From Rallus limicola (taxonomy: Eukaryota; Chordata; Aves; Gruiformes; Rallidae): a stretch of 64,000 bases of DNA. The stretch is taken from the NCBI GenBank assembly GCA_022605955.1, contig JAKCOZ010000001.1, positions 99,480,211 through 99,544,210 on the forward strand, in the 5' to 3' direction. Below are positions 24,053 through 36,545 of the stretch, piece after piece. Every line of letters starts with the position of its first letter. The first letter of the stretch is position 1. A program made the position numbers and the translations under genes. A model generated the notes under the pieces. That model made no database searches and was not told the origin of the DNA. It saw only the letters and a list, made by a program, of their open reading frames with translations.

Positions 24053-25874
24053 GAGATTCCACAACCCCCCTGTGCAGCCTGTCCTAGACCTCAAGAGATC
24101 ATCCAGATGAGACTTGCTGGCCACACTCCTCCTGATGCACCTCAGGATCCCATTGGCTCTCTTAGCCACTGGGGCACACTGCTGGCTCATGGCCAACCTG
24201 TCATCAATCAGGATCCCCAGGTCCTTCTCCACAGAGCTCTTCTCCAACAGGCCATCTCCCAGCCTGTACTGAAATGAACAGTTTTCCTTCCAAGGTGCAA
24301 GACTTTACACTTGCTTTTGTTGAACCTCATTTGGTTTCTCCCTGCCCAGATTTTCAGCCTGTCCAGGTCTCACTGGATGGCAGCGCAGTGTTCCTGCGTG
24401 TCAGCCACTCCTCCCAGCTTTGTATCATTGGTGTACTTGCTGCGGGTGGATGCTATTCCCTCATAGAGGTTGTTGATGAAGATGTTAAACAAGACTGGAC
24501 CAAACACCAACCCATGGGGAACACTGCTAGTCACAGGCCTCCAATCATATTCTGCTCCACTGATCATAAACCTCTGAGCTCAGTCCGACAGCCAATTCTC
24601 AACCCACCTCAATGTCCACTTATCTATCCCATGCTTTCTCAGGTTTGCTATCAGTATGTCATGGGAGACAGTATCAAATGCCTTGCTGAAGTCAAGGTAG
24701 ATGACATCCACTGCTCTCCCTCCATCCACCTAGCCGGTGATGAGATCATAAAAGGTTATGAGATTGGTCAAGCACGATCTCCCCTTGGTGAATCCATGCT
24801 GACTACTCCTCATGACCTTCTTCTCTTCCAATTGCTTGGAGATGGCATCCAGAAGAAGCTGTTCCATCACCTTTCCAGGGACAGAGGTGAAGCTGACTGG
24901 CCTATAGTTGCCTGGGCATAGATCCACAAGGACAAATAATAAAAAATAAAAAAGATAAAAAGGAGAGATCAAGCGAAGCACCCAGTAGCCGCCATTGCTC
25001 CTCCCAGGGACTGCACAGAGCAGTGACTCATCGGGTGCAGAGCTAAGGACTCCAGGAATAATCCCTCTCCATAAAAGAGGGGCCCCTGGGAGCACTAGCA
25101 ACCAGGGGCATGGTGAACAGGAAGGGCAGACAGGGTGTGGCATGTCAGAAAGGCATGGCATAGCAGTTTGCAGGGCAGTTTGTGCAGTCAGAGCAAGCAG
25201 GCAGGGCGAGCCTCCCCTCCTAGCTCAGAGGGTAAATTGAGAGGACCCGCTCACAGAGTACACAGGACGAGCCAAGGGTTTCCTGCCTGCTGTATGCCCA
25301 GACAGTTAAACCATGGTCTCCACCAGGCGGAGAGCTTCCCCCTACAAAACTGAGGCAACCTCAATGGAGGGCCTGCCTAGGGATGCTGCAGTTCAGGTCT
25401 CTGGCTGCAGGGAATGTCAGAGTCTGCTGCTGCCAGGGAAAAGAGGCAAACACCTCACCTGTGTGAAGTGTGAGCAGGTGGACCATCTGCTTTCCTTGGT
25501 AGCTGAACTAAAAAAAGAGCTTGAAAGACAGAGCCCAGGGAATGCGAGCGAGAGATTGACTGGTAGAGTAGCTCCTTGGCATCCCAGAAGGAAGAGAGTG
25601 GGGAAGACATCTCACAACTGAAGACGATCCCCCTGCCCCATCCTAGTCAGGTAAATGTGAGTGACCTGAAGTCTGAGGAGGGCTGGAAGACAGTCCTGTC
25701 TCGCCGCCATAGGCACTCCCCCCGCCTACCTACCCCACTCCCCCAGGTTTCCCTAAGCAACAGGTTTGGGGCCCTGGAAGTTGAGGAGGAGGTATGTGAG
25801 GAGATGAATGCAGCCCCTCTGCCTCAGAGGAAGCAGAAGCCTAGAGTGAGGCAATTGTCTGTACGTCTTGAGAC

Positions 25875-26459
25875 TGTCGTGGTTTCACCCCGGCTGTGGG
25901 CCGAGATCCACGCAGCTGCCTGCTCCTTAAAGTACAAGAGCAGGGGAAGAGGGAAGGGGGGGGGGGGGGGTGGTGGAAACAAGGGAAGGGAAAAGGAAGG
26001 GGCAAATAACTCCAAGAAACTAAGAGGCCCGTGGGTTGGGATAAGGATAGTTTACTAAGATAACAGAAAGATAAAATATAACAATGCTAACAGGACTTTA
26101 GAGCAAAAGAATATGAAACTATTGATACACAATGCAGTTTCTCACCGAACCACACAACTCAGGCCGCACCACCCAGAGCCGTCCCGGAACCTGACTGTCC
26201 CCCAAGCACCTCACGTCCCAGAACTGCCCCTCTTCTTCCTCCCATCAGCCCCCCGTTATCCTGGGCAGGACGTAATTGGCATGAAATACTCTCCTTGGCC
26301 CATCTGGGTCACCTGTCCTGGCTTCACCCCTCTTGACTGTCTGACTGCAACTAGAAACATCAGGGTGTTATCAACACTGCTTTCATTTTAACTCCCAAAC
26401 ACAGCATTCCATCCGCTGCTACAAATGAAGTTAACTCTATCCTGACTGAAACCAGGACA
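25875..26459 (-). mobile_element. ERV LTR, minus strand, inserted in CR1 ORF1
   Basis: The plus-strand text starts TGTCGTGGTTTCACCCC and ends GAAACCAGGACA, the inverse of a very common bird LTR whose sense strand begins TGTCCTGGTTTC. It holds a 15-base G run (25956-25970), a degraded polyadenylation region (AGTAAAC-like on the minus strand near 26050), and the U3 part (26250-26459). The 38 or so bases after it, 26460-26497 (TATCCACCCCTTATTCC on the plus strand), read on the minus strand as a purine-rich run next to the LTR. That would fit a polypurine tract with a scrap of retroviral interior. CR1 text resumes at GGGGATTCCC (26499). No target duplication is visible, so one side was probably deleted. 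Confidence 0.75.
25956..25970 (+). repeat. 15-base G homopolymer inside the LTR
   Basis: The run sits in the U5-side part of the minus-strand LTR and is followed by TGGTGG. It probably grew by slippage from the shorter G-rich stretch typical of this LTR. Confidence 0.75.
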
Positions 26460-27155
26460 TTATCCACCCCTTATTCCATACCATTTACGTCATGACCAGG
26501 GGATTCCCTCCTCAAGGAGAAGGATGTCCCCATATGTAGACCAGACCCTACATGCAGGCAGGTGTGCTGCCTCCCTGGAGCCCGGGTCAGAGACATTACC
26601 AGAAGGCTCCCAGGGCTGGTAAGATCCTCTGACTACTATCCATTATTGATAGTTCAAGCAGGCAGGGACACAATTGCGAAGTGTAGCATGCGAGCTATCA
26701 AAAGGGAATTCCAGGACCTAGGGTGCTTTGTTAAGGGTGGGGGGGAGGGGGGAGAGCCCAAATAATATTTTCATCTATCCCTACTTGTGGGAGGAGGGGT
26801 TCAGAGCAGGTCAGGAGAACCCATGAGTTGAACGAGTGGCTGAAAGGCTGGTGCCGGAGTAGGAACTTTGGGGTTTTTTACCAAGGGATGGTGTACTCTG
26901 CTCCTGGCATGACTACTGCTGATGGGGCTCACCTGTCCCAAAGAGGAAAGCGGATCCTTGCCCAGGAGATTGCAGGGCTCATTGTTCATTCTTTAAATTA
27001 GTTAGGAAGGGGAAAGGGGATATTACGAAGGCTGCTGGGGTCAGGCAAGTGCTTTGGGAGTCACAAAGTGAGCTGATGGTGGAAGAAGGTAAATGCCAAC
27101 AGCACAGTGATGGACTTTGGGATGTTGTTCCACGTGATAGTAGGGAAAATTCTGT

Positions 27156-30100
27156 GGATTATGAATGGAGTAATAATGTTAACATAAGAAGTCTTCAACT
27201 AGAAGCATCCTTCTTAAAAATCAACATGTAAACCATTGAGGCTTTATTTTACTGAAGAATTAGTATATGCTATTTCTAAACAGTTATAAAATTGCATTAA
27301 AGGATAACATCTATGATTATCATAGTGCCTCAAACAAACACAGAGGCAGAAAATGTTTAATATCACTGCTGGAATGATACATCAGTAAAAATACATCCAT
27401 TCTTTTTTTTCTAGAATTCAAAACTTTTAAATTGTTACCTAATTACTTGGGGGCAGGGAGGAAATAAGATAAATCCATGCAAATTCACATCCTCTTTTTT
27501 GGTCACTGTGTGTCAGGAGAGATAGAGAAATAACATATAAACCATGAGACATACTGGCATGATAGTACCTACACTAAATTAATTTTAATGAACTGACTCA
27601 CTTCCATCATACCTAAGAATCCATGTGACTGTTAGCAAAAGCATAGCTAAATTAGATCAAATTTTCCTGTGCAAGTTGGCAGAGGGAACAACTTCGTGAC
27701 TTATCAGGCTTGCAGGAACTCAGTCCCGGCTGTAACTACCACAGAGGTGTGCAGCAGCAGGCGGGTAATGAAGCAGATACAGATACCAACTCTCTGTTGA
27801 GCACAGGAGGAGAGGTACAAGGCTGCATGTTAGGACTATTGGTAGTAAACATAATTTTTCTTTTGATAGAATCCTTTGCACCACTTCTGCCGATCCCTGT
27901 TTAGAAAGAGCTTTATTTCTCATGACTAGTATTTCAAAATATTTAAATTTGCAAATTCTAAATAAAACTGTCTAAATCCCATATAGAACAAATTTATCAA
28001 AAATTCAGCTTTTCCAGTAACTGATGAGCTAAGGCATTTCGTGTAGAAAAGCACACAATCCTAGTTTAAAGCATTAGAAGTTTCCACCATGTCCCTACAA
28101 ATTCTTCCAGCTGTTTCTTATCTTCTCTGTTAATAATGTATGTCCTTCTTCCAGTCTTAATTTATATGGGTTTGAATTTCAGCTTCTGAACTTTGTACTT
28201 CTTTTCTCTGGTTAATTCAAGTGTCCTGTTCTATTAGAAATCTTTTCAATTCCTGGTGACTCTACTAAATTACCTTTTTAACCTTCTTTTGGATAAATTA
28301 ACAGAACAGTAAATGTAAAAAACACATGTTGATTGACCAGATGTCTTAAGGAAGATATAACTGCACCTTCACATCTCTCATGATTTCTACTCTGTATAAT
28401 GTAAATCTTCCTAATCAAATGAATTGGTCCAGAATTCTACAGTCAGACAATGTACACATGCAGCTCAGAAAAATATATCTAATCTGTTTCATCTAAAATG
28501 CTGTATAAGTTAAATAGTTTTTTTTCAGTATCTCTGAAGCTCTTTTGTTTTCAAAAGATTTTAAAATCAAACCTAGATCTCACTTAGTGTGATTTCACCT
28601 ACAATGGTATCTGGCAATCAACTTTTTCCTTGACTGATGACCAGCTGGCTACCATAGGAAGTCAAGCAGTCCAATTATCATAGTGTACATAGAGGTTTGG
28701 GGTTTTTTAAATGTAGATTGTAATTCTATGATGTTCTCCATCCTGCTCATGACAGATTGATATCCAAAATCCTGTGTGACTTCTTAAGGGACAGACTTGC
28801 TCTATTTTGTATTTTCTCTGACCGATTCTCCAGTTCTCCAGGAAAATGCTGTCTGTAGATAATATTAACAAACATTGAACTGAGGTAGGGAGATTCATCA
28901 TAACTTTAAGAAACAAGCAATGACTTGCCTTTTCTTCACTCTCCACAGTCACTTTTCTTAGTTCTATGGGAGTTGCAAATTTTCTGAGAGACAATCATGT
29001 TTTATCATCTACCCAAAAGCACTGGAAATCACAGCCCTGAGAAACTCGAGTGTGCTGGTAATTATTCTTGTGGTTGAAACATGTCTGAGTCATGGATAAA
29101 AAGAGTATATTTACAGTACTTGGGGTAGATGCAGTTGCAATGTTTAAAAACAATGTAGCTACTACTGCAAATAGCCTTTAAATTAGAGGTTCCTAGAGCA
29201 TATCACATAGGTGCTAAGTACAGAAAATACACATATGTATAATTCATCTTACTGGAAAAATTTAAATTGCTCTGTTCAATTAGAATAATAATGTATTTTT
29301 CTTATGATTTCTTAAGTTTTTCTGAAGTATCTACTGTTGTTTGTATATTTTGGTCCCACATCTCTCCTTAGATATATTTTATTAGAGGGGACAAGTGATT
29401 GCTGTTTCCTAACAAGATTAGCTCATCAGTATTGGACTCTTTTGAGAAGGTTTGTCAAGAGATACTGCCTCATGAATTATTCATTTTATCAGCTCTATTA
29501 ATTCCATTACAATGGTAACACATCCCTAGGGACTGAGACTCAATTCTCCTGCTGTCTACTAGCATCATAAGGAAATCTAAAGCAGAGACTGAAAATGGCC
29601 TTACCATTCATCACATTTTGTTTGGTACATTCAGAAGAGCACATTATTTATACATAAGATTAAATACGTTTATCACAGGTAGGGATAAAATGAATAATAT
29701 AACTTCTGAAAACCAAAAAGAGCTTACAAGAGAAACAACCAATCCAGAATTGTAAAATCACAATCAACTTCTCAGTTATACAGAAAAATGCTAGAATAAT
29801 GGGTAATTTTACTGCATAACTGTGATTTCGCATCACAGAGCCACTTCTGTGTAAAAGGATTATAATGAATTAAGACACCATATCAGATAAGAAGTGTCAA
29901 GAAATATAACAAATAGGTGTTGTTGCAACTTACATTAGTAATGAAATACTTCTGGTTTATCCATAATAAAAAACAAAACAAAACATTAAACAGTGCCTGC
30001 AGTTTGCAAGGCAGGAAGAAACCTACCTCAGTGATCTGAAAACAAGCTAATGATATCATAACAAGTAAGGATGAGTCATCGCTTATACAAATAGTCCTAA

Positions 30101-33100
30101 AAGCAGAAACTGCTTACTAAAATGCCTGTGGAGATCAGATAGTGTGGAATAAGAGAAAATTATGAGGATGAGGCTGGAGGTAAGACATATCAGTTTAGCT
30201 GTGGATACTTTTAGCACTTGAAAGAGTGTATTCTACAACTCAGCTGCCTTTCTTTTAAAAAATACCAATGAAGTCAACTCAGCGAGTGGAGGCAGCTGCA
30301 AGCAAGAACAGAAGAAGGTGTGAAGAAGCAGTGAAAGAAACCTCTGAGTGTTAAGGCACTGAAGGATGACCTGCTTAGGACTGCCATTGAAGGAAGAAGG
30401 ATGACATAGCATGAGCTGCATGGCAGTGTCCTCCACTGTGGATTTCATGCTCAGGTCACTGGGAGCCACTTTGTTCCTCCCAGGTGGAATGCAATGGGTG
30501 AATACTGCCGCTCACCACACTCCAATGACTATTCCATACCACTCTTAGGTGCTCTGGGCAGATATACCAGGTAAAAAAAGCTAACGCTGGGGACTTCAGG
30601 AATAAGTCAGAATAGTAACAGTATATTTTGAAACTTATGAAATTATATTTCAATATAATCAGCAAAATTCAGGACTTCAGGAAAGTTGTGAGAAGCTGAT
30701 AAAGCTACGATTTGGAGCTTAAACATCTAGAGACTGTCTAAATTTTACTGGGAGAGCAGTGGCAGCCACACAAAACATAGTAGAGGGTGGCAAGCTTCCC
30801 TCATTTATATTAGGGGAGGATTTGCAATGTTACCTTAATAATCCTCTAAATTTAAATTCCCTGAAGTGCAAACACCTCGCCCTTTTGGTCAACATTATTC
30901 TCAGTGGAAATAGCTCAGAACAGATATCTCTGAAGTTTCGCTGAGAATCCCAGATGGCTTCTGCAAATTGGGCACAATTCGTCCTAGGGATATGGGTCAG
31001 AGTAAGACAATGTTATTGAGTCTTTCACCCAGCATAGCTGCACACTTTGACAATAACATAAGGAGAGGAGGGAAAAGTGAGATGAAGATTTCAGTGAGCT
31101 ATCACTGGGATATAGAGAACACTACTTCTACAGAAAAATCTTTCCTGCATTTAAGGTCCTCTTGTATTTCTATCCTCAGTTGGATGAGCTGTATAATTCA
31201 AAAATACTGCAGTACATACACTTAATTCTCAAAACTGCAGAGAATTATAAGCATAAAGAGCACAGAACCATAGTCATAAAATTCAAGGAAAATGAAGCGT
31301 TTCCTAGATCTAGTAACTTGTCTAAATATAATTCATTCAGTATAGTTCATCAACTTTAACTATATCTACTTGTTCACATTATGAAGGTCACATACAAGAA
31401 TGGATTTGAACTCCGTGCGATTATATATTTCTAGACACCAATTCCATATATCAGTGGTTCATACAGTGAACAAAAATAAACACTTCACTGACTTGATAGT
31501 CTGTGGAAGACAGGCTGGAAAGGATGCAAATAATTAGTGACACACCATATAAGAGAGACCTGGAAGAAGGTCAAGAAATCATACCGTGAGAACAACTCAG
31601 ACATACATTTAACACAAGAGCTCTCTCTAGGTTATCATGGTTGTATTGTTTTATTATTGTTGTTAAGGGGAGAAGTAATATGACTTGATAAAGCAAAACA
31701 TAGGGGTATATTTTCTTTTCACTGCCTGAGAATTCATTTCAAAGGCTTAAAAGCAGAAAGTCAAGGAGGTGGTGTTTTTCGCATATTCTTCAAACATTAG
31801 ACAGCTCAGCTTAGAGTCAATGTACAGTGGGACAGAGATCAGACATTTTAGGGCAGCCTTGGGGGATGATCCTTGTCATTTGCTGTAATGGCAATTTAGT
31901 AGAATAGTCAATAGAACATTTATTTTTAATGGTACTGCTATCTTCTGAAATTATGCTCAGCAGGTTGGGTGATCCTGCAGAGATTTCAAACACAATATTC
32001 CAAATTGTGCAATAACGCATGTTACTTTAATCCCTGTATTAAGGACAGACAGCCTTTTCATATAAACTAAGAACCGTTGCAGACTTTCTTCTAGCTAAAT
32101 GTATAATCTATGACTGTTTTCTATGTTTAGCAAAATTTGGCTTAGAAAACATCAGCAAATATAGCAGACACAATTCATGATTTAGAATTAATGTGTTTGT
32201 GGTCCAAAAAGAACTGAGGAAAAGGGCCATTCAATAAGTTATGATCTTAATCTTGTTGATTTTTTTTGCACATATGTAACTCATGCATATGGATAATCAT
32301 CCAGACCACAATAGCATTATTCATAAAGTTAGCAAGTATTGGAATAAAGTGTTGAGTTCTACCTTTACTGGTAATGGCTATCAATTCTGTTATGATGTTT
32401 TCTATTTATTAAAACTTCTAGGATTTTTTTTTTAATGTAAGTAAAGAAAACTTACTGATATATTTATTTCTCTCATTAAATTTTTGTTGCTTTCATATGA
32501 CTGATGTGTCTGAGTACTTGGTGTAGGAGTCCTTGGAAATAAGCATGTAAAATGGCATTGGCATAAGGGCAGGCATATTACTTTTAGTAATGGGGAAACA
32601 AAAATATTTATCCCTGTAAGATATTAATGGATTGGGTTTGAAAATATGTAGTAGAGGTTTTTTACTGTATATTTTTTAGGTATTTTATCATAAAGTTCAG
32701 TTGTCAGTGAAGTTAGTCTATCCTTTTTATGATACTGCAAAGATAATGGCTAATGTAACTCTGGTGATGCTGCAATATAAGAATGATAGAAGTGTAACAT
32801 TAAATCAGCAGAATAAGATATTTGAACTCCACCATGGAAATTATTTTGGATATAGTGTACAAATGTGTATATTGGACATTTATGATGTTTGTTTGCTTGT
32901 TTGTTTTATGAGGAGAAGCTATTCTCTTCTTTATGAGGATTCTGACATACAACATTTCTTTTTGTCCTTGCCAAGGCAGGGAAGTTGTAAAGATGGTAAC
33001 GTTTATTTTAGAAGCATGTATGCTTAACATACTTTACTAACTTGCTTCATAACAAAATGTGTTATGTGTGTGACTAGTTCTTGAAGAGCAATTATACACT

Positions 33101-36100
33101 ATTCCTCATCATAGCATCAGTGAGAAAAAAGAGATAGACTAATAGATAGGATAAGATAGACTAATCTCGGTGAAAGATGGGAATATCATAGTAAAAATTG
33201 CAGAAGAAAGAAAAAAAGGTAAAATTTTTCATGCAAATTATTTTTTTTTTTCATATTCTGTAATGATACAGAGTACTAATGTAAAGCTATTATTACAGAA
33301 TGATCCTAAGGAGTTACGGAGCTGCTGTGTTGTACAATAGAATAGACCTCACACTATTTATATGCTGTTATTATTTCTATGGCCTTTAAAAAAGTAATAT
33401 AACTAACTCTGTTTCAGCAACATTTTATAATTTATTCTACACAAAGCAGTGTGCTTCACACTCTGGCATCTCTTCTCAAAGGCTCCAGAATGCAGGGCCA
33501 GTGCAAGAGCAGCACACTTTTATGGGTAGTACTTGACCTGACCTTTCCCACGAAACTAATTCTGTGAAAGCAATTTAGGCATACTGAACTTTTACTAGTA
33601 GACATCAAGCTGTTTTCCTAGCTGGCAATTGATTTCTGGTGTCCGATGGGTCACAGCTGGGACAATAAATTTTGCAACCAGATACAGAGATTTTTTTCAC
33701 TGATATGACCGTAACATTTTAAGAATTTAAATTACTGTCAGGTTATCTAAAGTTTCAGCTTACAGTCAAAAATATCAAAATATGGTAGTTAGGGAACACA
33801 GAATTATCTATTTCAGGGCATCGCTATCAAAGATTGATTTGGATTATGACTTGTTTTCCTATTTATTTGTAAATACCAGTGTCTGAAGAGTCATATGCCC
33901 TCATTTTAAGAGTAGTCATGAAATAGGTGCATATGAGAGATTCTTTTAGGCTGCCATTATAGTGAAAGAATGTCACTCCCATAGTTCCATTAGCCTCATC
34001 AAAAGATATTACACACAAGGCAGATGAATTGCATGCAAAACACATCCATATCTCTCCATTGACTATACAAGAATCTAATTTCATAATGATATTGTGGAAA
34101 TTTAAAGAAAGATGAGCTAAAACTCAGTTTTATGATTAATTTTTTTCTAAGCAAAAGAAATCATCCCATAAATTGAATTTCTGTGTCTTTTACATCTAAA
34201 GGCCTATTTTTCTATACATCATCTACATGGGCCATTAGAGTAAAAGTAGTTTTTTAAAAAATGCTTTTTCCTGTAATTTAGTTCCAAAATATTCTTTTTT
34301 CTTTTTTTCTTCACTGAAATCTGAAAACCCTTATTTGTTGTACAGTTTTAATTGTTTAAACTGAATTCTATTCGGTTCTGTCCTTGTTGGAAATTTGGAA
34401 GATTTGACAAAGTATAAGAAATGCAAAATTCAGATTACAAAGCATAATTCCATGCATTCAAAACATGCTTCATTTCTATGACAATTGAAATGAAAACCAA
34501 CCAAGTGGCTTCTAAACTCACCACATTCATCTCACACCTGGATTTTAGCTTAATTTTGTAAATCCTGATTTCCTCAGAGGTTTCACAAATGTTCCAGGAA
34601 TTCTTAACAATGTCAGACTTCCCCCAGTTCATCCTAGACAGTTTACTGTCTCACGGTGAAACAGTTGCATAACAAGTCATAACTGCAACTGAAAAGAACA
34701 GAGAAAAGGAGACTAGTTGCCAAAATAAAGATAGAAACAGGGTTGCCCCCACCTAACACAGTTATGAGGATAGCCACTCTGTCATGCTCCTACAGAGATG
34801 GAAATGAACAGAATGGACTTAGACAAAAGCACAGGATAATTAGAAATAGAAAAAAAGGATAATAAACAACAGAAAACAATGAAGGAAGGGAGGCTAAATA
34901 GAAACAAAAAAAGAAATTGGATTCCATTAAATAAGATTCAAAGCAAGGTTGGAAAATAAACAATGAAGTAGTATATATTAAATTAGAATTAATGCAAAAT
35001 AGATCTTAGTATAAATATGTAGAACATTTTAACTATAGTCATCAGTGGTTAGAGAAATGAGATCAGGAAAAAATGACAGTATGACCAATTTCCCAACAGA
35101 AATTTGTGGTCACTATAGTGGCTTACCTATGTAAATAACATCAAAGATTTGCTTCAGGCTTTCCATCAGTTTCCTATTCTTTGAAGACTGTTTTTTTTTA
35201 GAAATGACATACCGTGTAACTCTAGTATTTTGCTGACACCAAGATGTCATTCTCAGAAATAACACCTTTTTAAGATGCTGCTTCCAAAGCGAGGCAGTGA
35301 CAGGGCACTCCTCCAGGTTTCAAGGTTTGATACACATGGGTTATGGGAATGTTAGCACATAGGCAGTTGCATTAAATCACCTCAATGCTGTACTGACTTA
35401 GTGCAGCTTTAGCAGAGTAACAAGTTACAAATAACACTTGTACACATATACCTTTAATTCAGAGTTCAAGAACTACATGAAATGAGTTTTGTGACCTCGA
35501 TCCAATTGCGAGAAGCCAAGTGTCCACATCGATAAAACCATGGCCTCAGCTGAGACTAATTAGCATGCTAGCAGACAATGTCAGTGCACTTGCCATGTAC
35601 TGAATGGTTAAAAAACTAGACCTCTTCTGTCTCTTCAGAAACGTGCCATGGGATGAGAAATTTTTACTGCTATTCCTTATGTTGAACCTGGGTTTTGGAC
35701 TAAGCAAATGAATGAGGTATTCAGGGATATATAGCAAGATTTTTTCTTGGAAATTAGATCTTTACAAGTAACTAAGCATATCTCTTCCTAAGCCCAGTTT
35801 TAAATGGAGCTATTGTCACAATAAACTGTGTAGTATATTTTTGCTTCTGAATTCCCACAACACCATCAGAAGGGAAGACCTGCTATTTAATATTTTCCCT
35901 TTCTTAATACAAATATAATTATCCTCTATCTTTCAAATTTTACTCAATCTATCTGTAGAATATTCAAACCAAATGAGCTGAATTATGGCACTAAATGAAA
36001 TTTGTTTACTTAATGGAACACTGTTTACTTATGAAATTATAAATGTTTCCTAGACCAAGATAGCAGTAGCAGAAGCTTTTTCAAGTACACACTTGATAAT

Positions 36101-36545
36101 ATGGAACAATTCAAGAAATACAATAGGGTGCAAAATTCTATTGACAAACGTAGTTATTATTTGCTTAAGAGGGATGGTCACATGTCAAGTCCACAAAGTG
36201 TTTGGACTGTACGGTTCTGTGAGCAGATTAAAAAAGACTACTTCTATTTTACCAAATAATGAGGAACAGCAGGACCCTGAATAGTACTAAACCTTGCCAG
36301 CCTCACCTGAAATTTCTACCCACACCAGAGGGCCTATGAGCTCTATTTAAGCTCAGCATAGAGCCTTCATCTTTGCACCTGAGATATGGTGAAGGAATGT
36401 TAGTCTCTGGGCTGGAAGTACAGCATGTGCTAGCAACCTGCTCTGCCAGCAGAAATGACCAGTAGTATCCTAGGTTATTATATAGAGACACAGAGAGTGA
36501 GTTCAGGGAAGTGAGTATGTTTTCTATTAGTCATTCATTAGATTG
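27156..36545. other. Long AT-rich stretch without recognisable genes
   Basis: No exon, LTR end or CR1 tail could be supported across 9.4 kb. A somewhat GC-richer patch at 27700-27830 and another at 30420-30560 have no readable domain. GATA/GATAG-type repetition occurs at 33125-33170. Frames of 60-108 codons (28707-28994, 30968-31225, 32701-33027) look like chance: they overlap others on both strands and lack domains. Confidence 0.6.

Larger units (their letters stand above)
22753..24919 (-). mobile_element. CR1 LINE, minus strand, split by a plus-strand CR1
   Basis: Piece one (22753-22893) is the 3' end on the minus strand, with tail TCATAGAATC, then GTTGGAAGGGACC and the 3' UTR. Piece two (24053-24919) continues upstream into ORF2. 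GAGAT is present at both joints (22889-22893 and 24053-24057). Piece two has an internal loss just after 24085, where text jumps from the 3' UTR to late ORF2. The RT core follows: motif C reads Y-T-N-D instead of F-A-D-D (near 24420), a lethal change, and the RT start reads [18 protein letters not shown] and [16 protein letters not shown] (24910-24750). The 5' edge at about 24919 abuts the plus-strand ORF1-bearing CR1 segment, possibly the inverted 5' half of the same insertion. Confidence 0.82.
25313..27001 (+). pseudogene. CR1 ORF1: C2C2 finger, coiled coil and SGNH esterase
   Basis: ORF1 of CR1 is an RNA-binding and esterase-type accessory protein of the retrotransposon. From the ATG at 25313 come a C-x2-C...C-x2-C finger (CRECQ...CVKCEQ, residues about 32-57) and a short helix with LLSLVAELKKELER. 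The frame changes between 25575 and 25621, and the second frame continues to LSVRLET at about 25873, where the LTR breaks it. After the LTR the text reads GDSLLKEKD (26499 on), the SGNH block I with the nucleophile serine, then CCLPGARVRDITRRLPGLV and LLIVQAGRD. A further frameshift lies after 26765. The end reads NFGVFYQGMVYSAPG and DGAHLSQRGKR, a D-x-x-H block V, with stop TAG at 26999-27001. The asparagine normally seen in block III (GxND) is not evident. Confidence 0.8.
24920..27155 (+). mobile_element. CR1 LINE 5' half: 5' UTR, ORF1 and start of inter-ORF
   Basis: Most CR1 copies lose their 5' end, but this one keeps it. An A-rich start (24920-24965) is followed by about 350 bp of GC-richer leader, then ORF1 (25313-27001), then inter-ORF text that stops near 27155. 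ORF2 is missing on this strand. The segment begins exactly where the minus-strand CR1 (22753-24919) stops, in the opposite orientation. That arrangement is what twin-primed reverse transcription leaves, an inverted 5' piece, though two separate insertions cannot be excluded. An LTR interrupts ORF1 at 25875. Confidence 0.75.

Noticed and set aside
22746..27143. CTACTATCA at 22746 and its reverse complement TGATAGTAG at 27135 as termini of one large element
   Set aside because: Nine AT-leaning bases in inverted orientation are not the direct repeat a LINE insertion would leave. Likely coincidence.
32701..33030. 108-codon plus-strand frame paired with a 76-codon minus-strand frame
   Set aside because: No domain, ordinary AT-rich composition and no splice or promoter context. 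Consistent with chance.
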